Assembly: GCF_001648775.1 (NCBI RefSeq)
Contig: NZ_LVEJ01000018.1
Coordinates: forward strand, 53,379-117,378
Reading direction: 5' to 3'
Source: Pseudomonas fluorescens
GTDB lineage: Bacteria; Pseudomonadota; Gammaproteobacteria; Pseudomonadales; Pseudomonadaceae
DNA: 64,000 nucleotides
A program made the translations under genes and the position numbers. The notes under the pieces were generated by a model, which saw only the letters and a program-made list of their open reading frames with translations, did no database searches and was not told the origin of the DNA. Positions 34,193 to 43,317 of the stretch are shown one piece after another. The first letter of the stretch is position 1; every line of letters starts with the position of its first letter.

Positions 34193-37100
34193 TCAGATTC
34201 CGGCGTCCGCCATTGCCTGTCGGGTCAGGGTTCTGCCCAAGGCTTTGCGCGCTTCGGTGATGCCGTCGAGCAAGCGGTTGTACAGTTCGTCACTCATCGG
34301 TTTACCGGTAAACACTTCCCGCTCAGGGACATTCAGCGCACGAGCCAGTCGCTCCAGATTGGCTTTATGCCCGGCCAGCGCCGTCGGTTCCTTGAAGCTC
34401 GCCCAGGCCTTTTGCGCTTCGCGCAGATCCTCGAGCAGACCGAGTTGTTCGTCGATGTGCTGATCGTTTTGCGCGAACCGCTGCGGATGCGACTCAAGCA
34501 AATGCTGCTCCCAGAATGGATCCTCCATTAACCCGTTCATGCGATCGATCAAGCCATTGCCCTGCTCCTCGCCGAGGATCTTGTTGTAAGCACTGTCGAT
34601 GTCAGCCTGGCTGATATCGGCCGTGTCGCTATAGAGCATGTCCTGCGACTGCCAAGGCAAGTCCAGGCGTATGGCGAGCCCGGTTTCGTAGGCCAGATGC
34701 ACTTCAACTTCATCCGGAGGGTTGCGGCGCTGACCCCTCGTAAACGCTGACTGTTGCCGCTTGATCTGGTCTCTGGCGATGTCGCCGATGCTTTCCAGCC
34801 GTGCGGCGCTTTTTGCCAGTCTGACCAGCCGGGCCTGGCGTTCGGTGAAGGACAGTGACTCGGCCCTGGCCTGCGACACCAGCACCCTCATGCCCATATT
34901 GTTGAACAGTTGGGAGCCTGCATCACCGCAGGATTCCGGGGCTCTGGCCTGCTTGAACAACTCCTCGCGCAAGGCGCTGTCCTGCGCCGCTGCCTCGACC
35001 ATTTGCCAGACCCGTTGGGTCAGTAATTTGCGCGAGGCGGCGTAGCGGTAGTCCTTGCTTTCGCGCTGTTTGCGGATGAGGCGGAAAAAACCTTCCGAAC
35101 CCGGTTCCGCCAGTACGTCCTGCCAGGACTGCGCGCGGTAATTGCCCAGGCCGGGAGCGCCGGCCAGAAACACCCCGGTGTCCTCCGCCGGCGTCCAATA
35201 CGTCAGCTCGCGGGCCGTCGACTTTTTATAGACTTGTTCGGCGGCGAGGCCGACCGAACGGCGATAGTCGGCAAAATTCACTTTGTCGACGTCACTCAGG
35301 CTCGACAGGTCCAGGCGGGTGCGGGCGACGATAAACGCGTGATCGGAACCTTTGATCACCTCCGGCAGGCTGTCGATCGGACAACCGCTCAGATCGAGGT
35401 AGAAACCGCGTCGACGGTTTTTCGGCCCGGCGGCGTCGTAGAACAGCCCCGGCGGCCATTCACTCAAACCGCTATTGCTCAGGCTGAGAACTCTGAGGCG
35501 CGGCATGCGTGCGACATCGGGCGGACGTTGCAGCGGATTGTTGTCCAGCCGCAGGGTTTGCAGGCGCGTGAGGTGGCGCAATTGCTCGATGGCTTGGCTA
35601 TTCAGGGAAATGTGGTTGTCGCTCAGGCGCAAGGTTTCCAGTTGACGCAAGCGGCCGATGGCGTGCGGCAGTTCGGTCAGGTCGCACTTGCGCGCACTCA
35701 CATGACGCAGATTGGGCAAGTCGTTCAGCAGACCGTTGCTACCGCTGGAAAAGTGGGCCCGGTCGAGGGTGATTACGTTGATCTGATCGAGGTACTTCTG
35801 GATGCCGGGCAATTCGCGCAATTTAGCCCACCAGCGATCCAGATTCAGTTGGCCGAATTCCGAAGACAGGTCGAGGGTGTAGCCGCCCTCCGGATGAACG
35901 CTGCGTTTGTCGAAGGCCTCGCTTTCGCGTTCGAAACACTCAAGCAACTGCTCTTTGATGGCCTGTCCGCCATTGCGATTGAAGTCATGCAAGTCAGCGA
36001 GGGACTGCGGGGTGTCGTGCCCGGAACTGTTCGGTAGCAAACGCTCGCGCCAGTTCTCCAGAAGCGTGCGCAACTCATCGAGTTCATCTTTGAGGCGGGT
36101 GATCGCCAGATCGGGATCGCCCTTGCTGCGCAAAGCTTCAACGAAAGCCTGCACCTCGTGTGTGCTCATGCTCGGGTAAAGCTTGCTGACCCGTTGCTCC
36201 GGCGTGGTGGCCGTTTTCGACAGCCATGGGCCGCGAACCAGCGTCTCGGTGGCAAAGGGCAGCACTGGGGCGATCGGCGGTTCTGCCAACACGCTGCGGC
36301 GATCAGCCGGGGCTGCGGATTTTTCCATGATCCATGCCTTGAGCAACGGGCCATGTCCGCGTCGGTAGCCCAGGGTGTCGAGTGCTTCGTCCGGCAGTGC
36401 ATACAGCATCGCCTGGTAGAAATCACCGGCGGCGTAGAGTGGCTGATTGGCCTCGTCGAGCACCGCGTAATGGCCATGCTCATCGCGAATCAGGCGTCTG
36501 ACGAGCGCAGCGTCCTCGGGCCCGGCACGGCCGCGCAACTCACCGTCATAAGTGCCGTTACGCACTTCGATGCGTAAATCACCGAAGCTGTTTGTGTGGT
36601 ATTTGAGCGTGTTGAGCGCCAGGCGCTCGGTGTCGGCGGTCATGCGTGGCGGCTGATAAAAACCATCGTAGGCACGTGCCGTGGCCGCTTCGAAGTCGAT
36701 GTCGCGGGCCTGGGTCTTGATCCGCAATGGCAGACGGTTTTCATCACTGATGCGTTGCAACTCGGCCGCCCTGGCCTGGCGCAGGAGTTTTTCCGCGGCG
36801 CTGAGCGGCAGCTCGGGAAAGGCCTGGCGCAGGACCTGCACGTCGATTTTGCTCGACCTTTCGCTGGCCTGGTATACGCGTTTTGCCAGCTCGGCGCGTT
36901 GCCCGACGACCGCGTTCGCCAACTGTTTGCGCAAGGCCCGGACGCGCTCGTCTGCGGCGATGTCGCGGCCCAGCAGGGTCTCGATCTGCGATTCATCGAG
37001 AAACCCCAGAACACGCTCCGGCAAGCGGCCAGAGGTCAGCTGCGACAGACTGATGTTCAGGGTCTCGCCGGCGGTGGCTGCCGGGTTGCCATATTGGCGC

Positions 37101-39325
37101 GATGGTCCGCCAAGGTCGGCGTTTTCGAATACCTTCAGCGCGCATTCTTTCGGCCATCCCGAGAGCGATGTCAGGATCGGCTCGAACCACACCGAAGCTG
37201 CATCGATCGGCAGGCCATCGCGAATATTGGCGCCGGCAGCCTGCACGTCGTCGTAGGCACTGAAGCGTTTGATGGCATCGCTGAGCAGGGGCGGCGGCTC
37301 GGCATTGGCGCTGTACATGTGTCGCAGGGCATCGTCTGCAGTGCCGCTGCTGATGCGGATCTGCTCACGCTCGGTCGCGGAAAAACGCGCCACGCGATGG
37401 CCGAGGCGGCGCATCAAGGTCGGGCTGTCCCACTCGAGCGGGTTCTCGCCTTCATGCACCCAGGCACCGTGGCCGTTGTGTTCGATTTTCGGCGAGTAGG
37501 CAGTGGGCCGGCGCGGATGCTTGATCCGGTGCGTGGTGGAGAGCGTGACGTCAGCGGGTTTTTCCAGGTGGTAAAGCTTGCCTTCCAGCGGCAGCAGGGT
37601 TTTCTCGGCGTGTTGGTGCAGGCCGTGGTGGTCGGGTTTCGATGCCGACGGCAGGGCGAGTGTGTTTTGTTCGTACGGGCTCAGGTCGGGGTGCCACAGG
37701 CGCGTCTTGCCGTCCGCCAACCTGACCGGCTGCATGCCGTCGACCAGTGCTGACAGCTTCGGTCGTAACAGCGCACCGAGCTCGGAACCGGCCTGAAAAG
37801 TCGCCAACTGAATGATGTCGGTGACCACGCTGAGCACATGCGCGGCGGCTTCACTGGCCAGGCCCTCGGCGAGATCGACCACGCCTTCGATCACGTCGCT
37901 GGTCAGTTGATACGCGGTGTAGGCCATCATCAATTCGCCCAGCCCCGGCACGAACGGGGTGGCGATCAACAGCGCGGCATTGAAAATGTCCGAGACGATC
38001 TGCTTGAAATTGTCCCACCACGCCCAGCGCGCCAGCGCGTCGGTGTCGGCGGTGGACACGGCGATCTGCCGCGCATCGTTGAGGATTTTGTTGAGCTTGT
38101 TTTGGTAAACCTGTTGCCACACATCCGGGCCCAGATAGACCTGGCGAAATTGCAGGTTCGGCGTCGCGACGGGCTCTTTGCGCCAGGTCGGTCGCTGATC
38201 GCTGCGCTCGGATTTCTCGTGCCATGTCGTTTTGTACAGACGTTGCTCAAGCTCGGCGAAAAAGTGCCCGCGATCTTGTTGGTCGACGAACTGTGCGAAG
38301 AACTGCCGATAGCTTTGTTCCGCCGAGGCACTGACCTTGTCCTCGCGCAGTTGCCGCGCCAGTTCGTCGATGAACTCGGCAGGCGAGGCGTATTCCTTGA
38401 GTGGGTGGTCAGGGTCGTGCGGGACATAGACGATCACCCGGCGGATACCGCGCTTGTCCAGTTTCGCCGGGATCAACAGCACAATGCCGGTCAGGCGCTT
38501 TTCCAGCATCGACAGTTCGCAGCAGTGCATTTCCCGGCGCTGGTTGAGCAACAGCGGGGTTTTCCCGGCGAGCAGATCCAGCACCAGTTTGTAGGCGTCG
38601 TATTGAATGTCGCCCTTCAACAGGGCCATTTCGGCAGCGAAGGCCAGGGCATCTTGCTGGCTCTGGATGACCTCGGTTTGCAGCACCGCTGCGGCCAACG
38701 GTTCACCGGGCAGCAGGTAATTGGCGAGGTGCCGTTGATATTGCGCACCGATATCCAGCTCCCGGCACAGCGCTTGAAACTGGTCGATGGGCATTGTGTC
38801 CTTGAGCGCGATGACGTCGAAGCGCCCGTCCTCTTTGTCGGGTTCGGTGATGTATTGCGAGTCGGCGTCCACGCGCTCTGTTTGCGCGAAGTTATGCAAC
38901 GCCGCTTGCAGCAGAGAAACCGTTCGGGTGGTGCTGCCACCGGTTACATCGAGCGCGTACCAGGGCAGCGTTTTCGGCAGGTAAAGGCGCAGGTAAGTGG
39001 TGTTGACGTCATGCTCGACGCCGAAGCGTTCCTTTAACCTGGCCTGGAGCAAGGGCGCGGCAAATTTTTGCAGATCCGCCGCGTTGCCGAGCAAGCGGTC
39101 GACCTTGCCTTGCGAGGCCCAGGTCTTGAGGTTGGCGGCTTGCAGTTTGTCGTGCTGGCGGGCGGTCGCCATGGCGTACCACGGATCGATTTTCAGCGGC
39201 GTTGCCGCCAATGCCACGGCCCGATCAAGGCTGGCGCGGGTGAAGGTTTTGTCGAGGGAATGTTTGATCAACGGGTAGTGCCGACCCTTGAATTCATCCG
39301 GGGTGGGCGGCGTGGAAACAGACAT
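34193..39325 (-). CDS. LRR and NEL-type E3 ubiquitin ligase effector with DUF6543 N-terminus
   Basis: 1710 residues from the ATG at 39325; AAGGA lies eight bases upstream, while the ATG at 39334 touches it. The N-terminal half is a DUF6543 (dermonecrotic-toxin-like) region with a hydrophobic stretch (ALLIATPFVPGLGELMMAY). Leucine-rich repeats follow near residues 1200-1300 (ITLDRAHF, LPNLRHVS, LRQLETLRLSDN, LTRLQTLRLDNNPL, MPRLRVLSLSNSGL). The NEL domain has the catalytic C1466-G-D motif (PESCGDAGSQLFNNMG). IpaH/SspH-type NEL enzymes ubiquitinate host proteins after type III delivery. No secretion genes, chaperone or immunity gene are nearby. Confidence 0.85.
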   Translation of the reverse strand: MSVSTPPTPDEFKGRHYPLIKHSLDKTFTRASLDRAVALAATPLKIDPWYAMATARQHDKLQAANLKTWASQGKVDRLLGNAADLQKFAAPLLQARLKERFGVEHDVNTTYLRLYLPKTLPWYALDVTGGSTTRTVSLLQAALHNFAQTERVDADSQYITEPDKEDGRFDVIALKDTMPIDQFQALCRELDIGAQYQRHLANYLLPGEPLAAAVLQTEVIQSQQDALAFAAEMALLKGDIQYDAYKLVLDLLAGKTPLLLNQRREMHCCELSMLEKRLTGIVLLIPAKLDKRGIRRVIVYVPHDPDHPLKEYASPAEFIDELARQLREDKVSASAEQSYRQFFAQFVDQQDRGHFFAELEQRLYKTTWHEKSERSDQRPTWRKEPVATPNLQFRQVYLGPDVWQQVYQNKLNKILNDARQIAVSTADTDALARWAWWDNFKQIVSDIFNAALLIATPFVPGLGELMMAYTAYQLTSDVIEGVVDLAEGLASEAAAHVLSVVTDIIQLATFQAGSELGALLRPKLSALVDGMQPVRLADGKTRLWHPDLSPYEQNTLALPSASKPDHHGLHQHAEKTLLPLEGKLYHLEKPADVTLSTTHRIKHPRRPTAYSPKIEHNGHGAWVHEGENPLEWDSPTLMRRLGHRVARFSATEREQIRISSGTADDALRHMYSANAEPPPLLSDAIKRFSAYDDVQAAGANIRDGLPIDAASVWFEPILTSLSGWPKECALKVFENADLGGPSRQYGNPAATAGETLNISLSQLTSGRLPERVLGFLDESQIETLLGRDIAADERVRALRKQLANAVVGQRAELAKRVYQASERSSKIDVQVLRQAFPELPLSAAEKLLRQARAAELQRISDENRLPLRIKTQARDIDFEAATARAYDGFYQPPRMTADTERLALNTLKYHTNSFGDLRIEVRNGTYDGELRGRAGPEDAALVRRLIRDEHGHYAVLDEANQPLYAAGDFYQAMLYALPDEALDTLGYRRGHGPLLKAWIMEKSAAPADRRSVLAEPPIAPVLPFATETLVRGPWLSKTATTPEQRVSKLYPSMSTHEVQAFVEALRSKGDPDLAITRLKDELDELRTLLENWRERLLPNSSGHDTPQSLADLHDFNRNGGQAIKEQLLECFERESEAFDKRSVHPEGGYTLDLSSEFGQLNLDRWWAKLRELPGIQKYLDQINVITLDRAHFSSGSNGLLNDLPNLRHVSARKCDLTELPHAIGRLRQLETLRLSDNHISLNSQAIEQLRHLTRLQTLRLDNNPLQRPPDVARMPRLRVLSLSNSGLSEWPPGLFYDAAGPKNRRRGFYLDLSGCPIDSLPEVIKGSDHAFIVARTRLDLSSLSDVDKVNFADYRRSVGLAAEQVYKKSTARELTYWTPAEDTGVFLAGAPGLGNYRAQSWQDVLAEPGSEGFFRLIRKQRESKDYRYAASRKLLTQRVWQMVEAAAQDSALREELFKQARAPESCGDAGSQLFNNMGMRVLVSQARAESLSFTERQARLVRLAKSAARLESIGDIARDQIKRQQSAFTRGQRRNPPDEVEVHLAYETGLAIRLDLPWQSQDMLYSDTADISQADIDSAYNKILGEEQGNGLIDRMNGLMEDPFWEQHLLESHPQRFAQNDQHIDEQLGLLEDLREAQKAWASFKEPTALAGHKANLERLARALNVPEREVFTGKPMSDELYNRLLDGITEARKALGRTLTRQAMADAGI

Positions 39326-39512
39326 GGCAATCATCCTTGAGTGCGTGTTCGGGACGATCAGCCTATCGGTCGCGGCTCAAAACAAAAGACTAAACATAGG
39401 CAACGAAACGGCGCTTATCGGCGCCAATCCGTCGAATATTCGAATCTGAAAAATAGCTATCTACCACCCGCGACGGGCAAAACCGCGAGCGGCTTGCGCG
39501 CCGCAGGTGGGC

Positions 39513-42500
39513 TCAGAACGACGGTTTGGCGGCCTGAGCGACTACCGCCACCTGCGCTGTTTGTGGGGGCGTGCATTGCGAGTCGCTGCCCGGTTGCAAG
39601 TAGGGCGTGAGGATCGGTGCCATGCCCTTGAGCACCTGCACTGGCAGGGCCGAAGTGAATTTGAAGTTCTCCGCCGAGCGCCCCGGAACGAACGCGGTGA
39701 GGGTGCCGAAATGGTGATCACCGATGTAGAAAACGAAGGTCGCGGTGCGGTTGATCGACTTCGAACTGAGGATCCTGCCACCCGAACCGATGGCCTCGAT
39801 GCGGTTGTCACCCGTACCCGTTTTGCCACCCATGGCCAGTGGGCTGCCATCAGCCAGTTTGAAACTGCCGGAAACACGTTTTGCCGTGCCCGCATCGACC
39901 ACTTGCGAGAGCGCTTCACGCATGGCCGTGGCAACCTCCGAGGGCATCACGCGCTTGCCCACGTGCGGGTCATTGACCAGTTGCGTTTCGTAGGGCGTGC
40001 CGGCGGCGAAGTGCAGGCTGTCGATGCGCAACGTCGGCATGCGCACGCCGTCGTTGAGGATGGTGCCGATCAACTCGGCGAGTGCCGCCGGGCGGTCGCC
40101 GGAACTGCCGATGGCGGTCGCCAGCGACGGCACCAGATGGTCGAACGGGTAACCGACTTTCTGCCAGCGCTGGTGGATATCGAGGAAGGCTTCGATCTCG
40201 AGCATGGTGCGGATGCGGCTGTCGCGAGCGCCCTTGTGTTTGCTCTTGAACAGCCAGCTGTAGACTTCCTGACGCTCGAAATGGCTGGCCTTGACGATCT
40301 CGCTGAACGTCGCGTCCGGGTGATGCAGCAGGTAACCCATCATCCACAGATCCAGCGGGTGAACCTTGGCGATGAAGCCCTGATCGGGCAGGTCATAACT
40401 GCCCGGACCGTAGGCGTCGTAGAGGCGGATCAGGCGATCGTCAGTGAGTTTTTCGGTGAGCTTGGCGCCCTTGAGGTGGGAGCGCACGAAGCTGTTGAAA
40501 TCTTCCTGACTGGCATCGGGCAGCAGGTAGCGATGCACTGCGGCCATGCGGATCGGCGTTGGGCGCATGCTGTCGAGGAAGGTCTCGAGCCGTGCCTGAG
40601 TGTCTTTGTTTTTGTACTTTTTCCAGAACTTGAGCTGGAACGACGTGCCTTCGCGGTCGGCGAAGTTGGCCAGGTATTCCTGCCGCCGCGGGTCGCGATC
40701 ATCCTTGAGTAATTCGGCGCTGTTGTTGGGGCCGGAGTAGGTGGTGTAGCGCACCAGATCGCGCATCAAACGAATGAACGGCAGGTTGATCGACTCACGC
40801 AGGGCGTCACGCAAGGTCGGTATGCGGCCGTTGTCTTCATTGCGAAAGTTATGGAACACATGCAAACCGCCGCCGGTGAAAAACGCCTCGCCGGGGCTTG
40901 CCGAGTATTTACGGTCGAGCGCGGCACCGAGCATTTTCGACAGATCGTGATCCTTGTTCTGGATCAGGTAGTCGATGACCCACTGGCTCAGACGGTCCTG
41001 ATCCGGCACCTCGACTTTCTTCAGTTCCGGCACGCTCATGGCGCCGTACTTGTCGTGCAGTTCGGCAATGATCTGCAAGTAGGTGGTCAGCACGCGCATC
41101 TTCGCCGTCGAGCCGAGTTCCAGTTTGCTGCCTTCGTTGATGTCGAACGGCTGATCGGTGCTGTCGGTCTGAACGCGCACGCGCGAACCGTCGGGGGTCA
41201 GTTCGAACAGGGTGAAGCTGTAGCGCACTTGCGTGGTGCTGGTCGGCGTCAGCAAGCGTTCACCGAGCAGGCCGACTTCGGCAGCGTAGGCCGGGTCGGC
41301 GAGTTTTTTCAGGTAGGCGGTGGCCTGTGTTTGCAGGTCGCCTTGCAGGGTGCTGGTGGCGGACAGGTCGAGGCGGTCGAGGTCGTACAGCGGCCGGTTG
41401 AGCATGCTCGCCAGACGGCTGCGCGCGACGCTGATGCCTTTGTTGGTTTCAATCGGCTGAATGGTTGGCTGGGTCTGCCAGTCGCGGTAACTGACCTTGC
41501 TGGCGAGGGCGGCGTCGGCCAGTGCACTGTCGATCACGCCGTTCTGCTTGAGCAGGCGCAGGTGACTGTCGGTGAGGTCGGCGAGCTCTTCGCGGCCCTT
41601 GGTCAGGTAATGCGAAGGGCGGCGTTGGGCGATCATCAGCGAGAGCATCTCGCGCAGGGCCAGGCCTTTGTCGGCCATGGTTTTCGGGTCGGTCGCCGGG
41701 CTGTTCAATTGTTCGTTGGCTTTATTGAAGTCGCTGCCGTACCAGACCCGCAACCCTTCGGCCATGCCATGCACTTCACCATGCCCGGGCACCGCCGAGA
41801 GCGGCACGCTGTTGAGGTAATCGCGCACGATGTTCTGCCGGGCACCGAGGGTCTGCGCACCGGGTTGGTAGGCGCGCACGCTGGCGGAAATCATCTGGCG
41901 GATCTTCTCCGCGCCCGACACCGTCAAGCCGTCGGGGGAGTGGCGGTACTTCTCCAGTTGCGTGGCCAGGGTGCTGCCGCCCGCTGATTGCCCGGGCAGG
42001 TGGAGCAACTTCGCCACCTGCGACCACGCCGCCATGCCGAAGCGCGGCCAGTCCACCGCGGGGTTGGCGAGTGGCTGTTTGGGGTCGAGCAGGAAGCGGT
42101 TCTCAACGAACAGCAAGCTGCTGACCACCACTGGCGGAATGCTTTCGAAGCTTGAGTACAGCTGTTGCGGATAGTTGTATTTGTACAGCGGCGCGGCCCG
42201 GCAATCGGTGATCGACAGCCCGGCCTGAATCTTCTCCGAGTAGGGCACGAACAGGCCTTTGTCGGTGTAGCTGAGCAGTGCAGGGGAAAAGCGCGTCTGC
42301 TCGGTGACCACGTAATTGCGCTTGAGCAGGCGCGGCAGGAATTCATCGAGGGAGCTGTAGCCCAGACGCAAATCGAACGGGCCATTGCCGGGGTATCGAA
42401 TCGCTTCGCTGGGGCCCGGTTCCAGTTTGTAGGTCAGCGAGGCGGCGTATTGGCTGAGCTCGCGCGACTGAAAGCGCGAGGTGCGCATTTCCTTGGACGC

Positions 42501-42671
42501 AGCCAATCCCACCACAATCGCGATAATCACCAGCAACAACCAGAAAGCCTTCCAGCCATGCCGGCGACGGCGTGGTTTTTCAGGGACAGGCGCTTCATCC
42601 ACACGTTCAGTCGGAACCACGGCTTTACTCGAATCGGTTTGCCACAAAGCGCCCATAGTCGATTGATCCAT
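39513..42671 (-). CDS. Class A penicillin-binding-protein-like transglycosylase/transpeptidase with degenerate GT51 motifs
   Basis: 1052 residues. A basic tail (RRRRHGWK) precedes one N-terminal membrane anchor (about 42-58). The GT51 domain runs to about residue 320: E190-N-R-F193 replaces the usual EDxxF, GGSTLATQ (231-238) is kept, and the glutamate of the RK-x-x-E motif is Q259. The transpeptidase domain has S521-T-A-K524 and K950-T-G, both canonical, with an unusually long span between them. Transpeptidation therefore looks possible; glycan polymerisation is doubtful. An alternative ATG lies at 42656. Expected in the inner membrane facing the periplasm. Confidence 0.8.
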   Translation of the reverse strand: MDQSTMGALWQTDSSKAVVPTERVDEAPVPEKPRRRRHGWKAFWLLLVIIAIVVGLAASKEMRTSRFQSRELSQYAASLTYKLEPGPSEAIRYPGNGPFDLRLGYSSLDEFLPRLLKRNYVVTEQTRFSPALLSYTDKGLFVPYSEKIQAGLSITDCRAAPLYKYNYPQQLYSSFESIPPVVVSSLLFVENRFLLDPKQPLANPAVDWPRFGMAAWSQVAKLLHLPGQSAGGSTLATQLEKYRHSPDGLTVSGAEKIRQMISASVRAYQPGAQTLGARQNIVRDYLNSVPLSAVPGHGEVHGMAEGLRVWYGSDFNKANEQLNSPATDPKTMADKGLALREMLSLMIAQRRPSHYLTKGREELADLTDSHLRLLKQNGVIDSALADAALASKVSYRDWQTQPTIQPIETNKGISVARSRLASMLNRPLYDLDRLDLSATSTLQGDLQTQATAYLKKLADPAYAAEVGLLGERLLTPTSTTQVRYSFTLFELTPDGSRVRVQTDSTDQPFDINEGSKLELGSTAKMRVLTTYLQIIAELHDKYGAMSVPELKKVEVPDQDRLSQWVIDYLIQNKDHDLSKMLGAALDRKYSASPGEAFFTGGGLHVFHNFRNEDNGRIPTLRDALRESINLPFIRLMRDLVRYTTYSGPNNSAELLKDDRDPRRQEYLANFADREGTSFQLKFWKKYKNKDTQARLETFLDSMRPTPIRMAAVHRYLLPDASQEDFNSFVRSHLKGAKLTEKLTDDRLIRLYDAYGPGSYDLPDQGFIAKVHPLDLWMMGYLLHHPDATFSEIVKASHFERQEVYSWLFKSKHKGARDSRIRTMLEIEAFLDIHQRWQKVGYPFDHLVPSLATAIGSSGDRPAALAELIGTILNDGVRMPTLRIDSLHFAAGTPYETQLVNDPHVGKRVMPSEVATAMREALSQVVDAGTAKRVSGSFKLADGSPLAMGGKTGTGDNRIEAIGSGGRILSSKSINRTATFVFYIGDHHFGTLTAFVPGRSAENFKFTSALPVQVLKGMAPILTPYLQPGSDSQCTPPQTAQVAVVAQAAKPSF

Positions 42672-42811
42672 TCACGCAGATTGATCGGACTTGTCTGAAG
42701 CTTAGACGGTGGTTGGCACTGGTGAAAAAATTGTGAAGGGTGGGCGAGGGGTGGTTGCTGAATAAATCTGAAAAGGTCAGCGGCGGGGTGAAATGCGTCT
42801 GCAGCCAACTC

Positions 42812-42944
42812 TGTGGCGAGGGAGATTGCTCCCGCTGGACTGCGCAGCAGGCCCAAACCCTGCGATTGCGGTTTGCCTGAAACACCGCAGGCTCAGGGTT
42901 TACGACTGCTGCGTAGCCGAGCGGGAGCAAGCTCCCTTGCCACG
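42812..42944. repeat. REP pair, 'tgtggcgagggagc' subtype
   Basis: tgtggcgagggagattgctc is mirrored by gagcaagctcccttgccac. Same subtype as 12470-12604. The rest of the 42672-43317 gap is promoter sequence for the flanking divergent genes. Confidence 0.85.
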
Positions 42945-43188
42945 GGGGCCATACTCGCCAAAACCTGCTGACTAGAGCGCTCAGCAGGGCAATGCTGGCA
43001 AAGCAGGGGCATGACGGTGCACCAATGCTGTGCAATACTCGGCGCCTTTTTCGGTGGTGAATATTCCTACGTGAAGCAGGGAATGCCTCTCCGCAAACCG
43101 GGCTTTTGCCGAGAGTTGTCGCTGAATGTTGTGGTTTATAGAGTGAAAAGCCCTGCCCAAGGCTTTTTATACTGCACGCCCCGCTGAT

Positions 43189-43210
43189 CTTGCAGGTTTT
43201 GTCCTACAAG
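43189..43210. promoter_or_regulatory. Inverted repeat upstream of the APC permease
   Basis: CTTGCAGG (43189-43196) is inverted as CCTACAAG (43203-43210) with one mismatch. A TATACT box lies at 43168-43173, so this would be just downstream of the transcription start, a position for repression. The regulator is unknown. Confidence 0.4.
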
Positions 43211-43317
43211 ACGCATTTGCCCACGAGGCCAATGCGGTTTCACAGCAGCCAAGGCTTACCGGCCGACGCTGCGACACTCGGTGGTCATATCCAATAACAA
43301 GACGAGGTTGCACCCCT

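Noticed and set aside
34193..39325. Type III secretion locus around the NEL effector
   Set aside because: Neighbours are fimbrial genes and a PBP-like gene; no apparatus, chaperone or hrp-like gene is present in the window.
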